Origin: Vibrio sp. 10N.286.49.B1
Lineage (GTDB): Bacteria; Pseudomonadota; Gammaproteobacteria; Enterobacterales; Vibrionaceae
Length of the DNA stretch: 64,000 nt
Direction: 5' to 3'
Assembly: GCF_002873335.1 (NCBI RefSeq)
Contig: NZ_MCUW01000012.1
Span: forward strand, 186,001 to 250,000
Below, one piece after another: positions 8,492 to 16,199 of the stretch (the first letter of the stretch is position 1; every line of letters starts with the position of its first letter). The translations under genes and the position numbers were made by a program. The notes beneath the pieces are model-generated. The model ran no database searches, was not told the DNA's origin, and was given only the letters and a program-made list of their open reading frames with translations.

Positions 8492-9780
8492 AGCGCCTCC
8501 TTAACCAGTGGCTTATTTTTGGTCTCTGGGTTTGCTTCTTGGTTATTTTCCGTGTGCTTTTCGAGATGCTGAGCAAAGTTGATCAAGGTTTGTTCGCTAT
8601 GAGGCAAGCCAATCAATGAGATGCCAAACGGGCCATGCTCAGATTGCTCTGTCGGTATATGTAATTGCGGCAAGCCCGCCAAACCGGCTATCGCCGTTAA
8701 CCCCATGAGCTCGGTACGGTACTGCGCCAAATCCTCGCCATTAATGTCCAGCTTTGGAGGCGAGGACGGTGTAGTAGGCAGCACCCAGATTGCTCCGGAT
8801 ACCGTCATTTCATTGATTAAGGCTTGTGTAAAATCGGCCTGCTGAGCTTTTGCAGCCTGATATTGTTGCTCAGTGATCTGTCTTGCCCACACCACGCGTT
8901 GCATGATGCTCGGATCGACACTGTCGCAGTGTTGGGCAAGCCAATCACCATGATTTTGAATGATCTCATAGCCCTGGATGGTTCGAAACAACAAGCTTAG
9001 TGAGGCCAAATCAAGCTTCATATCAGCAAGAAATCGATTCATTTTGATTGGAACTGCTAATCGAGCGCTCCACTCTTGCAGTGTTTGTGCTCGCGCCTGC
9101 CCAAGCAGCGCAGCAAGGTCTTGATCAAGACCAATTCTAGCGACTGGTTTTTCACTCAACGCAACAGGGCCAGGGCTACTTGCGCCCGAGCCTTTGGTTA
9201 AGTCATCCGAATGTAGCGCTTGATACACATCGCTCATCACGGCTAGGTCGCGGGTAAAAATACCGGCTGTATCAAAGCTAGCCGATAACTCAAAGCAGTG
9301 TTGCAAGCTAAGCTTGCCCAATGTCGGCCTTAAGCCATATAAGCTGCAGTAGCTCGCCGGTACGCGTACTGAACCGCCAGTATCGGTACCGATGGAGAAA
9401 TCAGCCTCATGATTTGCCACTGCGACAGCACTCCCGCTCGATGACCCCCCTGGTATACACTGCGGCGCGACCGGGTTTACCGGCGTGCCATAGTGGATAT
9501 TGGCACCGTTTAGGCTGTAAGCCAGCTCATCGGTTTGGACACGCCCAATGCATTGTGCGCCATGATGTAACAAACGCTCAATTAATGGTGATGTTGCGAC
9601 TGCTGACGAGTGCGTAGACAGCCATGTCGGGTTGCCTGCGCCAGTCACAAAACCCTCGACATCGAACAAGTCTTTAAATACAAAGGTTAGGTTATCGAGT
9701 TTTCCGCCTCGAGTTGGCGCGAGCGAATTCGGGCCCTGCGTGCAATAAACCGAGGCCTCTCGCGTTGTTTGTGTGGTCAT
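8488..9780 (-). CDS. Amidase-signature hydrolase, candidate oxalurate/oxamate-branch amidase
   Basis: The 430-residue amidase-signature enzyme shows the Ser-cisSer-Lys triad: Lys36 in FVFKDLFDVEGF, Ser113 in PGGSSSGSAVAVA and Ser137 in GTDTGGSVRVPASYC. The 24-residue spacing between the serines is canonical. Its position before hpxW recalls the hpxXYWZ group of Klebsiella, where an amidase (HpxY) accompanies HpxW, so oxalurate or a related carbamoylated acid is a reasonable substrate guess. No small AtzG/HpxX-type partner is present, so it may differ in detail. Start ATG at 9780 lies 16 bases after the BASS gene. A broken relative lies at 51.6-52.2 kb. Confidence 0.8.
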   Translation of the reverse strand: MTTQTTREASVYCTQGPNSLAPTRGGKLDNLTFVFKDLFDVEGFVTGAGNPTWLSTHSSAVATSPLIERLLHHGAQCIGRVQTDELAYSLNGANIHYGTPVNPVAPQCIPGGSSSGSAVAVANHEADFSIGTDTGGSVRVPASYCSLYGLRPTLGKLSLQHCFELSASFDTAGIFTRDLAVMSDVYQALHSDDLTKGSGASSPGPVALSEKPVARIGLDQDLAALLGQARAQTLQEWSARLAVPIKMNRFLADMKLDLASLSLLFRTIQGYEIIQNHGDWLAQHCDSVDPSIMQRVVWARQITEQQYQAAKAQQADFTQALINEMTVSGAIWVLPTTPSSPPKLDINGEDLAQYRTELMGLTAIAGLAGLPQLHIPTEQSEHGPFGISLIGLPHSEQTLINFAQHLEKHTENNQEANPETKNKPLVKEAL

Positions 9781-9796
9781 CCGTGATCCCTAATTC

Positions 9797-10813
9797 TTAC
9801 TTAGTTGCAGCCTGAGCGTGGTGGTTATCAATCTGTTCTTGATGATTCTTGGCGTAGCGGTTAGCCATAATCGCGCAATAGAAAATCTGGATCGGGTGAT
9901 ACAGCATGATTGGCAATAAAATCATCCCCAATTGCGGATCAGAGCCAAAGATAACCGCGGCCATAGGAACACCAGCGGCCAAGGTTTTCTTTGTTCCGCA
10001 AAACACAGCCGCGACTTCATCCTCATGAGAAAAACGACTACGGCGCGCTGCCCACTGAAAAGTGTGAATCATGACCATAAGTACCGCAAAACAAACGGCA
10101 ATCGTCGTCAATAGCATACCGATTGAGAATGTGTGCCAGATGCCATTAGCCACCGAGTCACAAAAGGCGTTATATACGATCAACAAGATGACGTATTTAT
10201 CTACTTTATTAACGATATTTTTATGCTTTTCGACGAATTTAAGCAGCAAAGGACGCATCAGTTGCCCTGCAATCATTGGGACCAATAACAGCTTAGCAAT
10301 AGAGATGATCGAATCGGCCAGATTGAGTTCTGCGCCTTCCAAGCCCATAAATAGCTGAATCAAAAACGGCGTAATAAGGACACCTAGAATGCTTGATAAT
10401 GAAGCATTGAAGATGGCACCAGGTACGTTGCCCTTGCCAATACTGGTCATTGCTACCGATGAAGAAACGGTACTTGGCAACACAAACAAATAGCAAAACC
10501 CAAACGCTAATGCCGCTGGCATGTAGCTTAAAAAGGCGTTGCCAAAGATCACCCATAACAGTGGATAAAAAACGAACGTGGCACATTGGATAAACAGGTG
10601 CAGACGCCAGTTACTAAAGCCTTTTTTAATCGCACTTGGCGCAAGCCCAAGGCCGTGCAAGAAAAACACGATAGCCACACCAATCCCAGTCAGTTTATCA
10701 AGATGGATGAGGCCATTACTCTTACCAACTTCAGGGGTAACGATAGCGAGGGCAATCGCGATGACCATGCCCACCAAGAACCACTCTTTTTTTAGTTTAT
10801 TGACTATATTCAT
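9797..10813 (-). CDS. Bile acid:sodium symporter (BASS/SBF-like) family carrier
   Basis: The 338-residue membrane protein has about ten hydrophobic segments and the SBF-like layout: cytosolic KKEWFLVGMV start, GVAIVFFLHGLGL in an early helix and FCGTKKTLAAGVPMA near the C-terminus. The FCGTKKTLAAG segment is characteristic of the YfeH/SBF-like branch. Family members couple organic anion movement to sodium. In this operon it may carry a ureide or oxalate-type anion in or out, an inference from position only. It starts 43 bases after the RpiR gene and is followed within 16 bases by the amidase. Confidence 0.8.
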   Translation of the reverse strand: MNIVNKLKKEWFLVGMVIAIALAIVTPEVGKSNGLIHLDKLTGIGVAIVFFLHGLGLAPSAIKKGFSNWRLHLFIQCATFVFYPLLWVIFGNAFLSYMPAALAFGFCYLFVLPSTVSSSVAMTSIGKGNVPGAIFNASLSSILGVLITPFLIQLFMGLEGAELNLADSIISIAKLLLVPMIAGQLMRPLLLKFVEKHKNIVNKVDKYVILLIVYNAFCDSVANGIWHTFSIGMLLTTIAVCFAVLMVMIHTFQWAARRSRFSHEDEVAAVFCGTKKTLAAGVPMAAVIFGSDPQLGMILLPIMLYHPIQIFYCAIMANRYAKNHQEQIDNHHAQAATK

Positions 10814-10856
10814 TATAAATTTCTTTTTAAATTAGAAGATTAGCGACAATGTTAAC

Positions 10857-11675
10857 TCATTCCAGCTCGTCTAAACGAGTGTAATTTGCCGAGACTTTAC
10901 CGCTGGTCTGAACCGCATCTGCGCCAAGTTGTAGATAGGTTTTATTCACCAGATGCGAGATCAAACTCATCGGCACGGCGTAGCTATCAAGCGGCGCTTG
11001 ATTGTTCATATGACAGATAAAGTAATGCGTCACATCCTGGGTGTACTTTTGGCCCGACTGGTCAGTGATCAGCAACACATTATGAGCGCGTAACTGCTCA
11101 ATCATCTTGGCAAAGAATTGTGGCCGTCTGCGGATGCCAATCACAATGACAAAATCATCTTGCGTCACGGCGGCTAAATCCTCACCGATGGTTTGACCAG
11201 GAAGCGGCAACAGATCCACATTGGTGCGACACTGCACTAGCTGCTGACGAAAGTGCATCGCTAACGGGTAGCTATTTCGATAGCCAATAATCTTTATCCG
11301 TTTCGCGTTACTCAACGCCGCAATAATGTCCGTCAGGTCACTTTGACTCAATTGCGCCCATAGCTGCTCTAATGCCCCTAGCTCTTGGTGAAACTCCTGC
11401 ATTTCTACTGGAGCGATAATAACCGGTGTGCCTTTATCTCTCTCAACCAATAACTCATTGCGCAGCGCTAGGTGATCCTCATAGCCCAATTTACGAATAA
11501 AACGGCTAACACTGGTTTTGGACACATCACATGCCTCAGCAATCTCATGGGTCGACATAATCAGAATCTGCTCTGGATTAATCTGCAAGTAATCCGCAAG
11601 ACGACGATTACTTGGCGATAACTCAGAATAATGTCGAGTAATTCGTTCGCTTAAGGGGTTACTGCTGGGACTCAT
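10857..11675 (-). CDS. RpiR/MurR-family transcriptional regulator
   Basis: The 272-residue protein has an N-terminal RpiR helix-turn-helix (about residues 1-80, with IAEACDVSKTSVSRFIRKLG) and a C-terminal SIS domain (about 125-250, with IKIIGYRNSYPLAMHF and VIVIGIRRRPQF). RpiR proteins bind sugar phosphates or related acids through the SIS domain and control a local operon. This gene lies inside the operon, between the ABC ATPase (85-base gap) and the BASS carrier, and is the likely local regulator. Start ATG at 11675 follows AAAGGAA by five bases. Confidence 0.85.
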   Translation of the reverse strand: MSPSSNPLSERITRHYSELSPSNRRLADYLQINPEQILIMSTHEIAEACDVSKTSVSRFIRKLGYEDHLALRNELLVERDKGTPVIIAPVEMQEFHQELGALEQLWAQLSQSDLTDIIAALSNAKRIKIIGYRNSYPLAMHFRQQLVQCRTNVDLLPLPGQTIGEDLAAVTQDDFVIVIGIRRRPQFFAKMIEQLRAHNVLLITDQSGQKYTQDVTHYFICHMNNQAPLDSYAVPMSLISHLVNKTYLQLGADAVQTSGKVSANYTRLDELE

Positions 11676-11760
11676 GCTTGTTCCTTTATCGATATTGAGA
11701 TAGCTGTGTTGGTTCTATTATCTAGTCGTGGTTATTAGGATGACAACGCGTCGCGAATCA

Positions 11761-12489
11761 TTAACGCACCGCTGATAAAAAGCTTTGCAGCTCTGGTGTC
11801 TGCGGATTCGCGAACACCTCATTGCTACAGCCCGTTTCCCACACCTTGCCTTGATTCATGAACACCACTTTGTCGCCAACATCGCGGGCAAAATTCATTT
11901 CATGAGTGACCAATATCAACGTCATGCCCTCTTCTTTGAGGTGCTCTAACACCTTGAGCACCTCGCCAACTAACTCAGGATCGAGCGCTGAGGTGATCTC
12001 ATCACAAAGCAATACCTTAGGCGACATAGCCAGAGAGCGAGCAATCGCTACGCGCTGTTGTTGCCCGCCAGAAAGATTATTCGGATAAGCATCAAACTTG
12101 TCTGCTAGGCCCACTTTTTCAAGCAAATCTCTCGCGAGTGCCTCGCACTCTTGCGCCGTTTTCTTGAGCACCAACTTGGGTGCTAACATGACATTTTCGC
12201 CTACGGTTTTATGCGGGAAAAGATTAAAACTTTGAAACACCATACCTACGCTGCGACTCAGTAATCTTAGCTTGTAATCATCATTCTCTACCGATTGGTT
12301 ATCGACAATAATCACGCCTTCTTCGTACGTTTCTAAGCCATTCATGCAGCGCAGTAGGGTACTTTTTCCGGAGCCGCTACGACCAATGATTGAGATCACT
12401 TCACCCGCTTTAACTTTCAGATCCACACCCTTGAGTACGTGGTTCTCGCCATAGTATTTATGGACTTGTTCAACGCTAACGAGTGACAT
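11761..12489 (-). CDS. Polar amino-acid-type ABC transporter ATPase
   Basis: The 242-residue ATPase has Walker A (GRSGSGKSTLLRCMNGLE), the Q-loop in MVFQSFNLFPH, signature LSGGQQQRVAIARSLA, Walker B (KVLLCDEITSALDP) and the switch histidine in LVTHEMNF. It is of the GlnQ/HisP type that powers uptake of polar amino acids and related compounds. The ATG at 12489 follows GGAG; a longer frame to 12567 only adds residues that overlap the permease gene. Its first 14 bases overlap the end of the upstream permease. Given the neighbours the cargo may be a ureide or its precursor, but sequence alone cannot show this. Confidence 0.9.
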   Translation of the reverse strand: MSLVSVEQVHKYYGENHVLKGVDLKVKAGEVISIIGRSGSGKSTLLRCMNGLETYEEGVIIVDNQSVENDDYKLRLLSRSVGMVFQSFNLFPHKTVGENVMLAPKLVLKKTAQECEALARDLLEKVGLADKFDAYPNNLSGGQQQRVAIARSLAMSPKVLLCDEITSALDPELVGEVLKVLEHLKEEGMTLILVTHEMNFARDVGDKVVFMNQGKVWETGCSNEVFANPQTPELQSFLSAVR

Positions 12490-13126
12490 GATTTTTATTC
12501 TCCAAATAACGAGCCAGTAACGACAAAGGGAAGCAAATGACAAAATATAACAATGCCACAAAGGCAAATACTTTGAACGGTTGGAAGGTGGCGTTGTTTA
12601 ACATGGTGCCGGCTTTAGTCAGTTCAACAAAACCAATGATAGAAGCCAGCGCCGTGCCCTTTACGATCTGCACTGAAAAACCAACGGTCGGGGCAATCGC
12701 CATACGCATTGCTTGTGGTGCAATGATAGTGCGCATGCTCTGGAAATAAGTGAAACCCAAGGTTCGGCAGGCTTCCCATTGCCCTTTCGGCAGCGCTTCA
12801 ATACAGCCACGCCAAATATCATGAAAGAAAGCGCTACTAAATAGCGTTAGCGAGATGATGGCCGCAGACCAAGCGCTCACTTCTATGCCGATGAGCGATA
12901 AACCAAAGAAAGTGAGAAAGAGCTGCATGAGCAATGGCGTGCCTTGAAATATCTCCACGTACACCTGGATAACACGGGTAAATGCGACATTCTTAGTACT
13001 GCGTAAAAACGTCAACAGTAACCCCAATAAACCGCCACCAATAAACGCCACGATGGAGAGTAGCACCGTCCATCTTGCCGCCATCAGGAGGTTTCGTAAG
13101 ATATCCCAATCAGAAAACTGCATCAT
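12476..13126 (-). CDS. ABC transporter permease, His/Glu/Gln type (second subunit)
   Basis: The 216-residue permease has about five membrane spans and the EAA-loop, with RGCIEALPKGQWEACRTLGF contacting the ATPase and IIAPQAMRMAIAP after it. It pairs with the 222-residue permease 12 bases upstream to form the membrane channel. The stop codon lies inside the ATPase reading frame, giving a 14-base overlap. Length and motif are normal for the family. Confidence 0.9.
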   Translation of the reverse strand: MMQFSDWDILRNLLMAARWTVLLSIVAFIGGGLLGLLLTFLRSTKNVAFTRVIQVYVEIFQGTPLLMQLFLTFFGLSLIGIEVSAWSAAIISLTLFSSAFFHDIWRGCIEALPKGQWEACRTLGFTYFQSMRTIIAPQAMRMAIAPTVGFSVQIVKGTALASIIGFVELTKAGTMLNNATFQPFKVFAFVALLYFVICFPLSLLARYLENKNHVTR

Positions 13127-13138
13127 ATTCTGATTCTC

Positions 13139-13807
13139 CTATAACGATGGGTTTTTAAAACTATACTGCTTAACCATGGCGAAGGTTTGACGCATCAGCA
13201 TGGATAGCACGAGATAGATAATGGCTGTGACTAAATAAGCTTCAAAGCTCAAAAAGCTACGAGATTGAGCAAAGTTGGCCGCAAACGTCAGCTCTTCTAC
13301 CGAGATCTGAGATACCACCGCAGATCCAAGCATAACGATAATGCATTGGCTGGTTAGTGCCGGATAGACTCGCTGATAGGCAGGAGGAAGAATGACATGC
13401 ATAAAGGTTTGGCGCGTCGTCAACCCAAGTACTTTACCTGCTTCCCACTGCCCTTTTGGTGCAGCATCAATGCCAGCGCGAATAATCTCGGCGCTGTACG
13501 CGCCCAGATTAATCACCATCGCAATACTGCCCGCTTGCCATGCTGTTAGCTTTAATCCAATGGCAGGTAGCCCGAAAAAGATAAAAAATAACTGCACGAT
13601 GAAAGGGGTATTCCGAATCACCTCTACATAACTTGCACACAACCAACGCAACCAACGCTGTCTATGTGTGCGCCCTGCCGCGCAAAGCGTGCCTAGGATC
13701 AATCCACCAAGTGTTGATATCACCGTCAGTTGTATTGTTGTCCAGGCTCCAGTTAATAGTTGAGGAATATAAGGCGCCAGGCCTGGAAGATCGAGGTGGT
13801 AGCTCAT
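13139..13807 (-). CDS. ABC transporter permease, His/Glu/Gln type (first subunit)
   Basis: The 222-residue inner-membrane permease carries the EAA motif as RAGIDAAPKGQWEAGKVLGL and ends with a hydrophobic helix and a basic tail. Typical HisQM/GlnP features include VEVIRNTPFIVQLFFIFFGLP. It is 14 bases from the binding-protein gene and 12 from the second permease, so the four transporter genes are co-transcribed. Confidence 0.9.
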   Translation of the reverse strand: MSYHLDLPGLAPYIPQLLTGAWTTIQLTVISTLGGLILGTLCAAGRTHRQRWLRWLCASYVEVIRNTPFIVQLFFIFFGLPAIGLKLTAWQAGSIAMVINLGAYSAEIIRAGIDAAPKGQWEAGKVLGLTTRQTFMHVILPPAYQRVYPALTSQCIIVMLGSAVVSQISVEELTFAANFAQSRSFLSFEAYLVTAIIYLVLSMLMRQTFAMVKQYSFKNPSL

Positions 13808-13821
13808 AGATAAATCCTAAC

Positions 13822-14613
13822 TTACGCGCCTAAACCAGCAGGAAACGGTGCTTTTAACCATTTCTGAGAAATGCTTTCAAGTTCACCTTCGTCCTTAGCT
13901 TGCAGGATCAATGTATTGATTTCGTTAAGTAAAGCGGTGTCGCCTTTTTTAACGCCGATGTAACAAGGCGAATCTTTCAGCATGAACTTAACCTGAGGCG
14001 CTCTTGCTGGGTTGCGGTTTGCGATCTCTGTGACCACTAGGTTGCCTGTTGCAATAAGGCCAACTTGACCAGATAGGTAAGCCGATAAAGTTGCGTTGTT
14101 ATCTTCATAACGATTGAGCGTTGTGTCGCTCGGTACAAGCTTGCTAAGTTCAATATCTTCAACTGAACCACGTGTAACACCGACTGTTTTACCCGCAAGC
14201 GCTTCTGGTGATGTCACATCTTCAGCATCATTACCAAATACACCGAGAAAGAACGGAGCATAGGCGTTGCTAAAATCAATGGCTCTTTCACGCTCAGGGT
14301 TTTTACCAAGACTAGAGATCACCAAGTCAACCTTACGGGTCTGAAGATACGGGATTCGGTTGGCACTTGTGACTGGCACTAGCTCTAGCTTTACATCTAG
14401 TTTCCTAGCCAGATATTCAGCCATATCGATGTCATAACCCTGTGGGTTTAGGTTGATATCGACAGAACCAAAAGGAGGAAAGTCTTGTGGTACGGCGACT
14501 TTAAGCACGCCACTTTGTTTAATAGACTCAAGTTGCGTTGCGCTAACAGTGTGCGCGGTGAGCAATAATGATGCGGATAACACGGTGTTTAATATCACTT
14601 TAAACATATTCAT
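13822..14613 (-). CDS. ABC transporter periplasmic binding protein, first gene of the ureide operon
   Basis: The 263-residue family-3 solute-binding protein has a signal peptide (MNMFKVILNTVLSASLLLT, cut near VSA). Its core contains KVAVPQDFPPFGSVD and KVDLVISSLGKNPERERAID, then AGKTVGVTRGSVEDIELSK. The ATG at 14613 lies seven bases after AAGGGA; the frame runs on upstream to 14691 without a better start. Family members bind polar amino acids, and the ligand here is unknown. It opens an apparent eleven-gene minus-strand operon ending at 3377. Confidence 0.9.
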   Translation of the reverse strand: MNMFKVILNTVLSASLLLTAHTVSATQLESIKQSGVLKVAVPQDFPPFGSVDINLNPQGYDIDMAEYLARKLDVKLELVPVTSANRIPYLQTRKVDLVISSLGKNPERERAIDFSNAYAPFFLGVFGNDAEDVTSPEALAGKTVGVTRGSVEDIELSKLVPSDTTLNRYEDNNATLSAYLSGQVGLIATGNLVVTEIANRNPARAPQVKFMLKDSPCYIGVKKGDTALLNEINTLILQAKDEGELESISQKWLKAPFPAGLGA

Positions 14614-14666
14614 ACAGCATTCCCTTATGATTTTTATGAAACAAATGAAACATCTAATCAAAGAAC

Positions 14667-14683
14667 TGCAACGAACGTGCCAA
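14667..14683 (-). promoter_or_regulatory. RpoN (sigma-54) promoter of the ureide operon
   Basis: On the minus strand the 17-mer TTGGCACGTTCGTTGCA matches the -24/-12 consensus TTGGCAC-N5-TTGCA in full. GG lies at 14681-14680 and GC at 14669-14668, exactly ten bases apart. Transcription would start near 14656, giving a leader of about 43 bases before the binding-protein ATG at 14613. RpoN control fits a nitrogen-scavenging operon. A GTGCAC palindrome at 14778-14783 is a weak candidate for an NtrC-type site upstream. Confidence 0.8.
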
Positions 14684-14802
14684 CGCAACAAAAATAATTA
14701 ACTCTCTGTTTATTAAGGTTAAATTTGCATGCCATTATATTTTAAGTGGTTATTATCACAATAATGCCAATGTTATGGTGCACACTGCCCTAAAACAATG
14801 CA

Positions 14803-15141
14803 CTAAAGTATGTTGTCATAGGGATAAGGGTTGGCTTTGAAGGTTTCGACAATGCTGTCGATCATCGCGTTCACTTTATCGACATTTGGAGTGGTCGAGA
14901 ATAACTCGTTTTTTCTGCCAAGAGCCTACAGGTTAATGACCCGTTCAGTACGAATATTGTCGATAGATAACGATCGACAATACAACAAATCCGCTTTGGC
15001 CAGTGACCAAACGTATATTTTATCGCTTTGCCTGGCGGGCTAGACTCTATCACGTTCTAGGTTTTGACCCAGACTTGTTGCTGTTTGGAGTTCACGCCAT
15101 TTTAGAAAGAACGTCGATAACTCTGTTCGTGGTGTTGGCTA
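14803..15141 (-). pseudogene. Possible degenerate coding sequence of unknown family
   Basis: One minus-strand frame reads like protein across about 110 codons but is cut by TAG codons at 15040-15042 and 14926-14928. Between them come segments such as DKIYVWSLAKADLLYCRSLS and IDNIRTERVINL, then NVDKVNAMIDSIVETFKANP to a terminal TAG at 14803-14805. The amino acid composition is gene-like and the stops fall inside apparently coherent sequence, suggesting decay. I do not recognise the family. It could also be chance. Confidence 0.35.
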
Positions 15142-15238
15142 GAAGCGAGGTGATTAGATGCGGGTTTTATGGCTCACTCACAAAATGGGACTTAGCAAAA
15201 GCTTCTTTTAAAGCTTAACTCAATAGTAAGGTACACAT

Positions 15239-15781
15239 TTACTCCATGTAGGAACTGATTTTTTTCAACACCTGAGCGATGGGCGCGACCTGCTCCGGTG
15301 GCAGCGGTATGGGGGTTCGCATTGGGGGAATGATGAGATAGACCATTCCACCTCCATAGGGTGTCAGCGTCGTTTTAACACAACCATTTTCGATATAGAT
15401 TGTGAGTGATTCTAGGTCGATAGAACGCAACGTCTGTTTAAGTTCAGTATCTGCATCCAATGCGGTCAACAGATCAGCACAGAATACACCTTGTGTTTTT
15501 CCAGTGAACTGCCCGTTTCGGCTTCCCTTAAATTTCAAACGACCACTTCCTGCTTGGTCGACTTGACGAGAGAAGACGATGTTCATAGAGCACGTCCCGC
15601 CCATCCAGCGAGCCTTAAAGTCTAGGTCAATTTGTAAGCTGCCTAATCCTTCTGGCAGGTTGTTAAAATGCACGCTACCTTCATCTGATTGTTCCGCTCC
15701 TCCCCAATACGGGGAGAATGCCAACGCATTATTATATAGTGCCGATTTCGCCACTTTAAAGGCATTGTTTTTTGCTCTCAT
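15239..15781 (-). CDS. Hypothetical protein in the APC permease/P-II operon
   Basis: The 180-residue protein is soluble, with no signal peptide. It begins MRAKNNAFKVAKSALYNNAL, has a Gly-rich middle (GSGRLKFKGSRNGQFTG) and a Pro-rich segment near the end (IIPPMRTPIPLPPEQVAP). I do not recognise the family. AAGGAAGG precedes its ATG by four bases, a strong ribosome-binding site. It follows the P-II gene by 52 bases on the same strand, so it is probably co-expressed with the permease and P-II protein and may work with them. Confidence 0.65.
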   Translation of the reverse strand: MRAKNNAFKVAKSALYNNALAFSPYWGGAEQSDEGSVHFNNLPEGLGSLQIDLDFKARWMGGTCSMNIVFSRQVDQAGSGRLKFKGSRNGQFTGKTQGVFCADLLTALDADTELKQTLRSIDLESLTIYIENGCVKTTLTPYGGGMVYLIIPPMRTPIPLPPEQVAPIAQVLKKISSYME

Positions 15782-15833
15782 TAAGCCTTCCTTTTCTTAT
15801 ACCAATCTGGATTATGTAGGTTGGTATTATTGG

Positions 15834-16160
15834 CTATTCATCATCTTGCTCTCCAGTGCGGATGTTATAGGACTCCGTCACTGGAATGACAAACACACGA
15901 CCATCTCCCCGATTACCATCGCCTGTGCGAGCGGCGTTAATAATCGTCTGAACGGCATCATCTTTCATGTAGTCCTCGACAACCGTTAAAATCATCTCTT
16001 TCGGAAGTTCTTTATAGCTGATGTCTCCAACCTTAAGTCCGCTTTGTCGACCTCGACCAATTACCGGCACCTTAGTAAGCGCTTGAATATCTACTTGGGA
16101 AAGTGCGTCTGTCACGTCAGCAATTTTTTCTGGACGGATAATCGCTTTAACTAGAAACAT
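15834..16160 (-). CDS. P-II family signalling protein with a short T-loop
   Basis: The 108-residue protein has the P-II fold markers: KAIIRPEKIADVTDAL at the start and ARTGDGNRGDGRVFVIPV as the nucleotide-binding B-loop. The T-loop (residues about 35-54, GRGRQSGLKVGDISYKELPK) is roughly four residues shorter than in GlnB/GlnK. It lacks the ELYRG segment with the uridylylated tyrosine. P-II proteins sense ATP/ADP and 2-oxoglutarate and bind transporters or enzymes. Encoded 39 bases after an APC permease, this one probably regulates that permease rather than ammonium transport. Confidence 0.85.
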   Translation of the reverse strand: MFLVKAIIRPEKIADVTDALSQVDIQALTKVPVIGRGRQSGLKVGDISYKELPKEMILTVVEDYMKDDAVQTIINAARTGDGNRGDGRVFVIPVTESYNIRTGEQDDE

Positions 16161-16199
16161 AATGTCATCCTTTTTTAAAATATCAGTGAATATGCAATA

